NCBI GenBank assembly: GCA_034766995.1
Contig: CM068313.1
Location: 58,762,377 to 58,826,376, forward strand
DNA from: Acanthacorydalis orientalis
Taxonomy: Eukaryota; Arthropoda; Insecta; Megaloptera; Corydalidae
Direction of reading: 5' to 3'
DNA: 64,000 nucleotides
Shown here one piece after another: positions 1 to 11,145 of the stretch. Made by a program: the position numbers and the translations under genes. The stretch's first letter is position 1; every line of letters starts with the position of its first letter. The notes beneath the pieces are model-generated. The model was not told the origin of the DNA. It ran no database searches and worked only from the letters and a program-made list of their open reading frames with translations.

Positions 1-600
1 ACGACTACATTATGTCGTACTTAACACGTACGATCAGTAATTTAGAGGTCAACTTCTGTTTGTTAATGTTCGATGAAATGTCAATTCGCGAGGGGTTGTA
101 GTATGACGTACGTGCTGATAGAATTACTGGGCATGTTGACATGAACACCGGATTTATAGGGAAGGAATATGTAAATAGCGTTATGGTTTTATATTTCAAA
201 CTGTGAGACGTAGCTGTAAGTAGTCAATTGCCTTCTATTTTTGTCGAAATTTAACTTCAGATCATTTGTCACGAATGATCATTGAAGTTATTCGGCGAAT
301 AGAGTCGATTGGACTTCGGGTTATGTGCACGGTGTGTGACATGGGATACAATAACCTGAAGCGTTAAATTCCTTAAAATCGAAAAAAAGACTCCTTTCTT
401 CAGTTTCGATGGTAGAGCAATTTTTAATGTTGTGTTAAATGTTCTTTTTTTCTATTTATTACTAGTGTTCAGTTATTTATTGTTAGTGTTAAATATTTTT
501 TTAAAAATAAATAAATTACATAGATAACTGTCTTTTTTGTGAATTGTAAACAGCATCATACAATAGTACGATCGCAAAAAAATTTAAAATATATTCACAT
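1..600. other. AT-rich sequence, nothing recognised
   Basis: No open frame longer than about 65 codons with coding character is seen, and no known repeat end was recognised. Confidence 0.5.
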
Positions 601-730
601 CCATTCAAAAATATTTAATTTTAACACAGTTTTATAATAATTTTAAAGTAATGAATTTCGTATTTTATATGGAATTGATTACTTGAGAATTATTATAAAA
701 TTGTATTAAAATTAAATATTTCTGAATGGG
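601..730. repeat. Imperfect inverted repeat (about 55-bp arms)
   Basis: The left arm (about 601-657) matches the reverse complement of the right arm (about 674-730) with only a few mismatches. The arms flank a short loop around 658-673. Transcribed RNA could fold into a long hairpin. The right arm is also the start of the interspersed repeat that recurs at 3688, so the palindrome is probably part of, or one edge of, a mobile repeat. Confidence 0.7.
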
Positions 731-925
731 AATGTATACCAACGCTAATATTCAAATTTCAAATATTTAAATCCCCGCATAAATATCGCGCAGACAGTGC
801 CATCTGGCTATGTCAGCATGAGTTAACAACCCGCACCCCTCAGGCTATCGTTTTTATCTCATAGATTTTTACCCCATACCTTGTCATCTAGAGAATTTTT
901 TATCTATGGGACATTTAGTAACATC
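650..925 (+). repeat. Unclassified interspersed repeat, copy 1
   Basis: This segment matches 3688-3955 in the same orientation over about 270 bp with scattered substitutions and small indels. Shared landmarks include AATATCGCGC (with a one-base variant), a GACAGTGCC motif and CCTTGTCATCTAGAGA near the 3' side. It has no coding frame. It may be a MITE or a SINE-like unit; the family is unknown to me. Confidence 0.65.
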
Positions 926-2541
926 GTGTAACAGACGTCGATGTGCCGACCCTGACAGCTCGATCACATTACAACACAATGTATTAAATGTGAAGTAGGG
1001 TTATGTATTGACTGTTTTGTTACATAAGATATAAATTGTAATATTATGACAAATTAAACTATATTTCAGGAATCTTCAATTTTTTACTTCTTGCTCCCAT
1101 ATTATCTCACACTCGCCTAACGTGATCATATGATCACAATCTATATTATTAAAACTAATTAACAAAAAAAATTCTTTTTTCATTGTCTAACAGTATTTTG
1201 TGAGCATATTATATACTTTTCGAAAGATATTTCAATAAAATATTAATTCCTGCGTTAAAGGTTTAATTTATATTTTTTTCACATGTTATGTTTATTCTTA
1301 CTGCATTTGCTTAATCTATTTATTTGGATGTTCAATAAAATTAAAACTAATAATTATATTTAACGTTTCCATCCCGGCGCCTTTTTAAAAATTTCCGTGC
1401 CGGTGCAATAGACTCAGTTTAAAACTAATATTTTTCATAAAAAATACTATTTATGAAGGATTTTTAATTAATTGAACATCAAGATCAATCCTAACACTAG
1501 TGATTAATATCAATATATTATATATATTAGAAGAAAATAAAGAACTATAACTAAAAATATCATGAGAGATATTTGCAAATAAAAAAACGCTGTCAACTGA
1601 GCTTACTTACATCAGAACAGGAGAGTGAAACGAATCTAAAAACGTGAAATAAAAATAAATTTCGTGAAGAAAAAATAATAAGAGTACACAACAATATCCC
1701 AAACAACACTGCGGTTTAAGTAAAATAGAACATAATAAATTTACAAAAGCTGGAATTGCTCGTTGTTTAGATCATAGAATATGCTAATCCGACTCTGACG
1801 TCGTGCACGCCGACGTCTGAAAGAATAATCCCGAGACGAACATGTGTACGTAAACCTCTTGACCTGGAACGTCGAGTGCGAAAAGGAGAACGAAACATCC
1901 TTACGCAGACACAAAATCCTTTTTTAGACGGATTGATAATCTAAGATCTACGTGCGATACCTGTCAAGCTGCTTTCGGGACCCTCCACTATCTACACGTA
2001 TATATACTTAACAAGCGAACACAGGGAATCAGAAGAAGATTCATTGTTATTGTAAATAGAAATCTTGGACCGAATCCTCGTTCAGAACAATAAGTATTGA
2101 ATTGTTGCTTTCCTGTTACGTTCGTACGCATAGAATTCAGATGGGTCGAAAATGATTTTAAATTGCATTTAGCTCGACCTTTCATGCTCAAGTCTCTGTA
2201 GATGTGTACGAGGATAGGGTGAAAATTTCCGGCTCTGAATAAGAAAACACTATTTTTTGAAGGAAAACCTCTTACAACGCGGATTTAATATGAGTGGAAA
2301 ATATGCGAAAGTCGATATTACGATTTTGTATATATTAAATAAATCTTAATAACTTTAAAACTATAACGCATATCCAAATAAGGAATACATGGTTTAATAG
2401 AGCATAGATGTAAGAATGTTATGCAAAATTATCCTCAAGCGTTTGACGACACAGCCTGTCACAACATTGACGCCAAATTGTAGTGGAATATTATCGGTTC
2501 GCCGCGCGGACAAATTGATGTAGCTCAAAAGTGCGAGCGTG
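926..2541. other. Intergenic sequence without recognised genes
   Basis: AT-rich sequence with a moderately CpG-containing patch around 1790-1990. Short open frames here (for example 1988-2191, - strand) match nothing I recognise and look like chance. Confidence 0.4.
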
Positions 2542-3687
2542 TACGAGGGTGGTCCCAGAAGTACCCGGTCTGACCTAGAGATGGCGGTAGTTGTTTGACA
2601 ATATCACTATATTAGAAAGTACACAATCTATAAAGCATATGTTTCAAGTTTGAGGACGCCACGTTGTTTAGTATTTGTTTGGCAGCCATCAATAGTGAAC
2701 GTTTTCAGTGAATTTGTGAAAATGGAGAAAATTGGTCATCGTTACGTGATACAATACTTCTATTTGAAAGGCCTCAGCCCAGCCAATATAAAAGCTGAAC
2801 TCGATTGTACTCTGGGTAAGTCTGCTCCTTCGTTTACAACAGTGAAATATTGGGTAGCAGAGTTTAAACGAGGCCGTACGAGCTGCCAAGACGAGCATCG
2901 CAGTGGTCGAGCAAATAAGGTGACGACTCCAGAAATGGTGAAAAAAATCCACAAAGCGGTACTGGATGATCGTCGACTGAAAGTGCGCGAGCTAGCAGAC
3001 ATAGTAGGCATTTCAAAAAGTGCGGTACATCGCATATTATCTGAAAATTTGGACATGGGAAAGCTGTGTGCAAGATGGGTGCCGCGTTTGCTCACACTCG
3101 AGCAAAAACAGTGTCGTGAAGATGTTTCAATTGAGTGTTTAGCGAAGTTTTACAGCAACAAAGCAGAATTTTTGCGCCGTTTCATAACCACGGATGAAAC
3201 ATGGGTCCATCACTTCACACCCGAGACAAAAGAACAATCAAAACAATGGACTGAAAAGGGAGAACCGGCTCCAAAGAAGGCGAAGACCGTTTTATCTGCA
3301 GGAAAAGTCATGGCGTCGGTTTTTGGGATGCGCGTGGGATAATTTTCATTGACTATCTTGAAAAAGAAAAAAACTATCAACGGCGAGTATTATGCGAACT
3401 TACTGCAACGTTTGAGCGAAGAAATCAAGCAAAAACGGCCGCATTCGGCTAAGAAGAATGTGTTGTTTCATCAAGACAATGCACCAGCTCACAAGTTCGT
3501 TATTACAATGGCCAAAATTAATGAATTAAAGTTTGAATTGCTACCTCATGCACTCTATTCGCCAGATTTAGCCCGCTCGGATTATTTTCTGTTCCCAAAC
3601 TTAAAAAAATGGCTCAGTGGTCAAAGATTTCCCAACGATGAAGAAGTGATGTCGGCAGTTAATGGGTATTTTGAGGAGCAAGACAGT
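2542..3687 (+). mobile_element. Mariner element, family M1, 3' end lost
   Basis: It begins with TA followed by CGAGGGTGGTCCCAGAA, the same terminal sequence as the complete copy at 43003-44299. Transposase homology runs from the methionine at 2722 to about 3687. There the sequence switches abruptly to the interspersed repeat, so the last roughly 60 codons and the right inverted repeat are missing. Confidence 0.85.
2722..3687 (+). pseudogene. Mariner transposase pseudogene (M1)
   Basis: The protein would cut and paste a mariner transposon at TA sites. The frame starts at 2722 (MEKIGHRY), the same start as the intact copy. It carries the N-terminal paired-like helix-turn-helix region and the first catalytic motif DETWVHHF. 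Near 3330 a one-base loss shifts the frame so that the first frame ends at 3342. The second frame (from 3349) continues with HQDNAPAH and a changed third motif region (LARSD instead of LAPSD). The C-terminus is replaced by repeat sequence after about 3687. It cannot make a full transposase. Confidence 0.85.
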
Positions 3688-3955
3688 GAAATGAATTTTG
3701 TATTTTATATCGAATTCATTACTTTAGAGTTATTATAGATTTGTGTTAAAATTAAAAATTCCTGAATGTGAATGTATACCAAAGCTAATATAAGCAAATT
3801 TCAAGTATTCAAACCTCCCGCAAAAATATCGCGCGGACAGTGCCTCTAGCGATGTCATAGAGAGTTAAAATTCCGCACCCCCTCCCAGTCAATCGTTTTC
3901 ATGCCATAGATCTTAAACCCGTACCTTGTCATCTAGAGATTCTTTTTCTTTGGGT
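3688..3955 (+). repeat. Unclassified interspersed repeat, copy 2
   Basis: A direct-orientation copy of 650-925. It begins close to the axis of the palindrome seen in copy 1, so only the right hairpin arm is present, and it abuts the truncated mariner precisely. The ends near CTAGAGATTC and the internal ATATCGCGC motif are shared. Confidence 0.65.
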
Positions 3956-4424
3956 GTACATATTTTGTGTCACTGATTGTTATTTCTTGATTAGTCTAAT
4001 ATTAAAATAAATAAATATTTTTCAATAATAGAGGTTTTTTTAACATATATCATAGTTTATTAAGTGGAACTAATAAGAATCCAGATTACACGAAGACGGT
4101 TTAACACTCTTACAAACGCTATAAATTGTTCAATTTCTCTTTAATTTGCCATAATAGATGTTTCAAGAATTAAAACAATTTTATACGTTTTCAACTTTTT
4201 GTTTTATTTCGTGATTATCAATACTGGAACTGTGTATACGTTAGAGCGGTACAAATTCGATGTTTGAGCTTTGCTTCAGAGTGTAATGAGAGATGGCAGA
4301 TAACTCTTTCTTGGCCTCTACAACAGTCACATGTGTTTCTCCCTAGTAAGTGCTTTCTGTGTTTGAATGGTGAAAATTTTATTTCTATTTTTTTGTAAAA
4401 ATCGTTTAAAAACAGAGAAAGAAT

Positions 4425-5013
4425 TTATAGAGGAGAGGTGTGAAGACTATCAGAAATCGCTAAAAATGAAGATAACAATGATGAATATTCTAACAATGCG
4501 ACGGTACGACGTAGAGTCCATGTAATGCGTGTGTTTTCATCGTCGTCGTCAAATGAAACAGAAGTAGAATAGAAGAAAATGATACGAATTGGTCGGAATT
4601 TCATCCAGTAAGAAATAACGAACAATTCAAAGGTTCTGCTGTAGTGAAAATCTTTCCAGAAAATCCTCAAAATGTTGCAGATGTGACATCTTTATTCGCT
4701 GCTGATGATTTATTCGAAAAAAAATGAAACCAATCGTTATCAGAGTGAAAATGGCTACATCTATAAAAATCCTACTCATAGATAGAAATGGGTCGATGAC
4801 ACAGTCTCATAAATAAAGAATTTTCCCTTATGACTCAGTGTCAGCACGAATCTGTAGAAATTCTTAGCAAAAATAGGAATATCAGAAAGAAGGTGTCGTG
4901 TCTATTACTCACGTAATATACGTCAGGAGATTTCTTACATTTGTAAATATTGTGAAGTTCCCCTACATCTTGGCAAATGTTTTGAAGCACACCATACAAA
5001 TATGAAATACTAA
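4425..5013 (+). pseudogene. piggyBac-like transposase remnant (N-terminal piece plus Cys-rich C-terminus)
   Basis: In the + strand frames, the segment about 4590-4710 resembles the N-terminal region of piggyBac-type transposases, preceded by acidic and serine-rich sequence. From 4891 to the TAA at 5011-5013 there is a clean Cys/His-rich tail in order Cys, Cys-x2-Cys, Cys, His-His. This is the layout of the C-terminal zinc-binding domain of piggyBac transposases that recognises the transposon ends. The catalytic middle is missing, with stops and frameshifts between the two pieces. TTAA borders were not established. It is a dead or non-autonomous copy. Confidence 0.6.
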
Positions 5014-5479
5014 CTCTGATAATGTAGTTACTGTGTGATTGCCAAATTTTAATTTTTTATAAAAAAGTTGAGAACCTCTGATAATTGAATTAATAAAAAA
5101 TGTAAATTATGATACGAAAAAGTAATTTACTACTTTCGAAATTTCTTTGAAAAATATTAATTAATTAAAAACATAGCAGTTTTTTCCAACGTAACGCGTT
5201 TGAAACCAAAGATGCGTAATCGCCCCAAGTCACTCATGTCAAGCGCGGCTCCACACGCCCCGACGCCAATATGTTAAGTTCAGCCTTCCAGCGCTTAACC
5301 GTTATATTCAATGGAGAGGAGTCCATCAAGGTTGAATCCAACTCCCTTTTTAAATTAGTTACACTTAAGCTTTTTAAAAAACTATTTAATGGCAGCACGA
5401 ATTTCCGCCTTTAAAAACGATAACTGAGGTGTTCCCTTCGTCGCGCTGTCAAACCAATATTAAACAATTTATTGACTTG

Positions 5480-5590
5480 ACACTTCGCACATAACCATAT
5501 GAAGAATAAAATTATGCAACACAATGAAAATATTGAACATATTGGCGCCAACTATATGCGAGGCCCGAAACTTTTCGCCTCACCCTCGTA
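5480..5590 (-). mobile_element. Solo mariner end fragment (family M3)
   Basis: The block ending GAAACTTTTCGCC...CCTCGTA resembles the right ends of the decayed mariners at 12.1 kb and 32.3 kb, including the preceding untranslated stretch. No transposase sequence accompanies it. Confidence 0.45.
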
Positions 5591-5624
5591 TTAATGGGTG
5601 TGTGTATATATATATATGAATGGG

Positions 5625-5652
5625 TATATATATATATATATATATATATATT
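5625..5652. repeat. (TA)n microsatellite
   Basis: Short interrupted TA tract, preceded by TG/TA mixed repeats. Confidence 0.9.
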
Positions 5653-5817
5653 AGCATGCGTGGGAAGGGATGGGTTAATACTAACACAAAATAAATAACA
5701 ATTTATTCAGAAACTATTATAAATAACAACGGCGATGGATAATGCATTTGTACAAGCCTGAGGTTCATCACAATCGCATCCGCACATACTACGTCCGTTG
5801 CTTGATTCTAATTTATC

Positions 5818-6532
5818 TTAATGGGACCCGGTGGTCTAGAATTTTCCAAAAATCGATTTTTTTTCGAAAGTATAGTATCTTAAAAATATACTGTTAAAAT
5901 TTGATGACGAAATTCAGAGTATTTCAGGATCTACAGCCCATTAGAAGGTCAGGTAGGTAGGTAGAGAATATACTTGCTTGAAACTTTAAATGCGTTTATC
6001 TCGAAACTACTTTTTTTCGTCTTGCGGGGGCCAGAAAAAAAAACTACTTAACCGATTTGTCTGAAATTTTAATATGTTATTCTGAATAGTTCTAGCTAAC
6101 AATAGCTAGTTAAACTAATAGTTTCCGTGAAATATTTATATTTTTTTATTAACAAAACAATCAAAAATACTGGTCGTTTTCAAACTTGTACTTTTGACTA
6201 CGCGCCATTTTGTCAATTTTTTTTTTTTATTCTACTTCCTGCGATAGCTATACTTATACTAATTAAAAATTCGTCAATTGTTTTATTTCAGATCAGAGGG
6301 AGAGATAAATCATCATTCACCACGCAATTCCATTTTTTTAGAGAGGGAGACTTCAGCATCATTTTTCTAATTAAAAAAAATTTTTTTTTGTCTTTATTTT
6401 CATTTTTGTGTAGTTTATTAGTAATAAAATAAGTGTAAAAAAATTTGAAAGCATTATTCATTACCCTCATATAGAAAAAAAATTTTTAAAATAGCTTAAA
6501 TTTTAGGCCGCTAGACCACCGGGTCCCCTTAA
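5818..6532. mobile_element. TTAA-bounded piggyBac-type MITE, copy 1
   Basis: The element is bounded by TTAA at 5818-5821 and 6529-6532. The inverted ends read GGGACCCGGTGGTCTAG from both sides (left end has T for G at its first base). Its 715-bp length equals that of copy 2 at 7635-8349, and the two are nearly identical. TTAA target duplications are the hallmark of piggyBac-family transposition. A 101-codon open frame inside is not conserved between the copies, so the element appears non-coding and would depend on a transposase supplied elsewhere. Confidence 0.85.
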
Positions 6533-6620
6533 ACTATCAATGTTTATTATAAACAACAACAGTGCGTTTCCACGGCAACATACGGATATGGAATCTAGAC
6601 GATCGGCTTCAGGTGTCGTC

Positions 6621-6621
<1 letters not shown>

Positions 6622-6708
<87 letters not shown>

Positions 6709-6738
6709 GTAGGTATATATATGTGTGTGTGTGTGTAT
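6622..6738. repeat. (TA)n/(GT)n microsatellite
   Basis: About 80 bp of uninterrupted TA followed by mixed TATG and GT units. Open frames reading Tyr-Ile repeats through it are artefacts. Confidence 0.95.
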
Positions 6739-7376
6739 AGTCAAGTCTCTTACTTCCACACCGGTGTTATTCGTTTAAATATTATCATCAGAAATCTTTG
6801 CATTTCGCTCACTTGGCGTAGCAAAATATCTGACGCATGCGCACGTGCAATGTCCGCATAAAATAATTTCAAGTTCACTAGAAATTTATCCATTGACTGA
6901 TTTTACATACTGACCTCATATAGCAAAGAAAAATCAAAAATTGGATGATTTATTCGTAAAAATATTTACATTACTCAGCCAAATTATTTTAACACCGTTT
7001 TCACACGACAAATTGTTCTCTGAGAAAAACATTCTATAATTAATTATTACCTGCTTTATTGCAGAAAATCGCACTTTCTATGTACTTTGTGATTAATAAA
7101 ATTATCTTCAAAGTACACATTATGAAAACACATATGAAAATATACAATTAATGAATATGTTTATACATTTTTTCATAAAAATGATCATTGTGCAATGTAA
7201 GATATTAATTCAATTATGAAACCCATTTTTATCCGTTAACGGTCGAGAGATTTTTTTGTAATACTCGTCCATAAGATGACAGAAAATTAGGTGAAAGATT
7301 ATAAAACGTTTATAAGAATGACAACTTAAATAACACATTTAAACTGGTTTATTTAGATATAAATTCAAGATATTTA

Positions 7377-7442
7377 TCATGACATCCACTCGTCTTCACT
7401 GCGATTAATTTCATAATCAATGTCTTTATGTATTTTCTCCAT
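7377..7442 (-). pseudogene. Residual N-terminal mini-frame of a piggyBac-like transposase
   Basis: A 21-codon frame starting MEKIHKDIDYE and ending DEWMS before a stop. Acidic N-termini of this kind are common in piggyBac-type transposases. This is inference from composition and location only. Confidence 0.3.
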
Positions 7443-7634
7443 GATTTATGATTTGAAAATTTGATTATGTGTATTTATTTTATAAAAATAAACTAACACC
7501 TGTATTATTGAAAATACACGAAATTTAGAAATCACAAATATGTAATATTTACACGTTGTAACCTTCTAAATAACAAAACTACACTGAATATCATTGCGAC
7601 GGAACTGTTGTGCAAGTGCCATAATATTCACGTC

Positions 7635-8349
7635 TTAAGGGGACCCGGTGGACTAGAATTTTCGAAAAATCGATTTTTTTTTCGAAAGTATAGTATCTTA
7701 AAAATATACTGTTAAAATTTGATGACGAAATTCAGAGTATTTCAGGATTTACAGCCCATTAGAAGGTCAGGTAGGTAGAAGAATAAGTGGAGCAGTTGAA
7801 ACTTTAAACGCGTTTATCTCGAAACTACTTTTTTTCGTCTTGCGGGGGCCAGAAAAAAAAACTACTTGACCGATTTGTCTGAAATTTTAGTATGTTATTC
7901 TAAATAGTTCTAGCTCTCGCTGGAAGTAAAACTAATAGTTCCCGTAAAATATTTATATTTTTTTTTATTAACAAAACATTCAAAAATACTGGTCGTTTTC
8001 AAACTTGTACTTTTGACTACGCGCCATTTTTTCAATTTTTTTTTTTATTCTACTTCCTGCGATAGCTATACTTATACTAATTAAAAATTCGTCAATTGTT
8101 TTATTTCAGATCAGAGGGAGAGATAAATCATCATTCACCACGCAATTCCATTTTTTTAGAGAGGGAGACTTCAGCATCATTTTTCTAATTTAAAAAAAAT
8201 TTTTTTTTGTCTATTTTCATTTTTGTGTAGTTTATTAGTAATAAAATAAGTGTAAAAAAATTTGAAAGCATTATTCATTACCCTCATATAGAAAAAAAAA
8301 TTTTAAAATAGCTTAAATTTTAGGCCGCTAGACCACCGGGTCCCCTTAA
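7635..8349. mobile_element. TTAA-bounded piggyBac-type MITE, copy 2
   Basis: TTAA at 7635-7638 and 8346-8349 with inverted ends GGGGACCCGGTGG. It is collinear with copy 1 over its whole 715-bp length with few differences, which points to recent amplification. The 101-codon frame of copy 1 is broken here, supporting a non-coding element. Confidence 0.88.
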
Positions 8350-8556
8350 AACGTTATACAACTGTAAATATTTCTTGTCAGTGCATGATCAACAACTATC
8401 TAATGTAATAATTTGCAATATTTGACTAAAAAAAAACTACAGCAATGATAAATAAATTAAATGAAAACTAAATTCTTTACATGTCCCCGTATTGGGGCCT
8501 TTTATTTTCTATGGCATACGTGTGATGTCTCCGTAGCGGGGCCTTTCGACCGTTAA

Positions 8557-9314
8557 GGATTAAATTTAAAACATCTGTAATTACATTTCGTTTCTTTAAT
8601 TAAAAAAATAAACGTACTTACATTTATAATTTTCCGGTTCTTAAACTGGCACCCACTCTATAATTATATTTTATTAAATTGTATTTAAACGTGCACGTAA
8701 ACAAAAATTATTATTATCCCCGAGGCACAATAGGTTATATGAAGACATATACACTATAACAAGATGCACACTTCTCTAAATTTCGCGGGATAAAAATGTT
8801 ATTAAAATTAAATTCACCATACATTCAATACATACGTGCACAATATCTGAAACATTTGAATACACTGAAAACAAAACTCAATGTTTAGTTAGAGGTTATA
8901 TAATTTTGTACAGAGCAACAAATATTATGTTTTCTTCTTATAAGTTTTTCATTATAGCGGTACTATTTTTGTACGATTGAACATCATTTACAAAAACCTT
9001 TCTTAACATGAACTAGAGCTGTTGTTATGTAATGTACACCGATACAACAAATGCTCATAACAGAATTGTTCATTAAACTTATAAAATAAAACTAATATCA
9101 CAATAGCAGTTCTGACACTGTAGCTAAATTTACTTTCACGAACGAATTCTTTTCTACTGCACAAACTATACCGAAATGTTTTCATCAAAAATATTCAATA
9201 AATTATTGTTGATTACTTTCAATTGTCGCTTATGCACACTTAGACGTTAACTCCATCATCCTCAAAACGTCAATTTACCAATAAATCTAATCTTTTAAAA
9301 TTGAATATTCTATG
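8557..9314. other. AT-rich intergenic sequence
   Basis: No gene or repeat end recognised. The 61-codon frame at 9003-9188 has no recognisable motif. Confidence 0.4.
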
Positions 9315-10251
9315 TACGAGGTCAGACAATTAAGTAATGCGAGAAAATTCAAAAATCGAGTATATTCAAAAATTAAGGTACATCGCTGCGATCCCCTTCA
9401 AAGTAGTCCCCTCCCGCATCTATACACTTATTCCACCGAGTTTTCCAGTTTTCGTAACAATTCTGGAACACTTCTTGTGGGACCTCTCCGAGTACCCTCG
9501 TCACAGATTCTTGGATATCTTCAACGGAGTCAAAATGTCGACCTTTGACGAATTTTTTCATATGGGGGAATAGGAAAAAGTCGCAGGGTGACATGTCCGG
9601 TGAATACGGCGGTTGTGGTAACGTTACGATGCCTTTAGACGCCAAAAACTGAGAGACACTGAACGCACTGTGACAGGGAGCATTGTCGTGATGCAGAACC
9701 CAAGTCTTCGCGATCTCTGGACGCACTCTGAGCACCCTTTTTCGTAATTTTTCGAGCACATTGCGGTAGAATGCTTGATTTACGGTTTGTCCAGGTGGTA
9801 CGAACTCTTTGTGAACCACCCCTTTGCTGTCGAAGAAGCAAATCAACATGGTTTTCACTTTGGACTTGCTCATTCTCGCCTTCTTTGGCCTTGGTGCTCC
9901 AGGGGACAGCCACTGTTGGCTTTGTCGTTTAGTTTCGGGGTCATATTGAAAGAACCAACTTTCATCACCAGTAATAACTCGATCGAGAAGAGTAGGATCA
10001 CTTTCAACCTGCTCGAGACAATCTTGAGCGATGTTCATTCGGTGGGCTTTTTGCCATTTTCGTGACATGCACTACTCGCGCGTTGTTACAAAACACTAAA
10101 CAGCTGGCGAAGAAATGATCGTACGAGGGTGGTCAAGGTCTCAATCGAGAGAGTAGGGATCTGCTATTACGGTGGCGGAGTTACAGGTTCGCACTGTTAC
10201 AACAGGCCGAGAAAAAAAATCGGTCGCATTACTTAATTGTCTGACCTCGTA
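9315..10251 (-). mobile_element. Mariner, family M2, copy A (internally deleted)
   Basis: Complete inverted ends CGAGGTCAGACAATTAAG lie on both sides, each with the TA target duplication (9315-9316 and 10250-10251). It is 937 bp against the roughly 1.3 kb expected for a full mariner. The deletion removes the part encoding the DNA-binding N-terminus. Confidence 0.92.
9373..10068 (-). pseudogene. Mariner transposase, catalytic half only (M2 copy A)
   Basis: A 231-codon frame holds the whole DDD catalytic core: GDESWFFQYD (first Asp), HHDNAPCH (second Asp) and SPDMSPCDFFLFP (third Asp), then the family C-terminus. The first residues (MSRKW) come from sequence normally upstream of the gene, joined by a deletion to the region before the first Asp. 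The paired helix-turn-helix domain that binds the inverted repeats is absent. If expressed, it should not bind its own ends normally. Confidence 0.88.
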
Positions 10252-10882
10252 TGTATCGGTACTTCTTACATCGTTCTATCTTTCTCTAACACATCTCCAC
10301 CTATATTTTTATTTCTTTCTGTTTATTTTTATCTAGTTATATTCTTGTTATTATTTCTTTCTGTTTATATTTATTTTAGTCTTATTACTCTTACATTAAT
10401 TTACTTCTTAAAATACATTACTGTTGAAGTCCTGTTAACTGTAATAAATTTATTGAATTTGTCCTTGTTTATTTTCACATGTACAAATGATAGTCTGATG
10501 TTTTAAAAAAAATAAATATTTATTAAGGTCAAGACCTTTTGAAGAGACCACTTTCAATTAGGATGAATTTCTGAGATGTGTTATGGAAGCATATTTTTGG
10601 TTATTTGTACGTTAGTTTAAATCTATTTTTCATTAATTTTAACACTTGGCATACTGATATATGTCCTAAAAATGGTTATTATAATCCTAATATATTTTTT
10701 ACATTAAAATTTCATTTAGTTAAGATAATTTAGGATGTTGAATAATGACCAAAGTTCTCAGTTGCCAAACGCATGACTTTATTACGAATAAAACTCCATT
10801 TTAGCCTGTAAAACCTGTAAAAAAAGAAATCAATATCTGGGTTAGATCAAATATAGACAAGTTATGGTTATGATACTAATAT
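10252..10882. other. AT-rich intergenic sequence
   Basis: No recognisable gene. The 89-codon frame at 10237-10506 is a low-complexity hydrophobic translation of T-rich DNA. Confidence 0.4.
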
Positions 10883-11145
10883 ATTGGGTTGCAACAAAAG
10901 TCTGTAGCATTTTTAAGGTGAAATTCAAAGTGTTTAATTATTTGTACATAAATTTATTCTAATACCTATGTGCCATTATGATCCACCCTCTTTCGCCATC
11001 TTTCAGGTATTTTCATAATTCTGTTCTCCCAGAACTTGGTATCTTTCTGGACCATGAATTGATCCAGGTGATTTCTTTAGGCTTCCATGGAAGTGAAGTT
11101 TTTTTCCATTAAGGGAATTTTGTAGAGACCGAAAGAAATAGTAAT
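10883..11145 (-). mobile_element. 3' fragment of a mariner of another family
   Basis: On the - strand, the translation gives DYYFFRSLQNSL and, in neighbouring frames, a typical mariner C-terminus (PERWRKRVDHNG). It ends at TTGGGTTGCAACAAAAG, which resembles a mariner inverted repeat. This end differs from the end of the adjoining M3 body, so the two are different elements fused together. Confidence 0.5.

Larger units (their letters stand above)
7236..8556 (-). mobile_element. TTAA-bounded non-autonomous piggyBac-type element hosting a nested MITE
   Basis: TTAA at 7236-7239 and at 8553-8556 flank inverted ends CGGTCGA (left) and TCGACCG (right). Subtracting the nested MITE at 7635-8349 leaves about 600 bp. 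The left part holds a 21-codon - strand frame (7377-7442) with an acidic composition like the start of piggyBac transposases. The rest of the transposase is absent. The order of events is clear: this element was here first and the MITE jumped into a TTAA inside it. Confidence 0.65.

Noticed and set aside
6127..6432. 101-codon frame in MITE copy 1
   Set aside because: The frame is broken in the near-identical copy 2, so there is no sign of selection for protein.
5818..8349. Composite transposon formed by the two MITE copies
   Set aside because: Each copy has its own TTAA pair, and copy 2 is nested in a different element, so independent insertions explain the layout.
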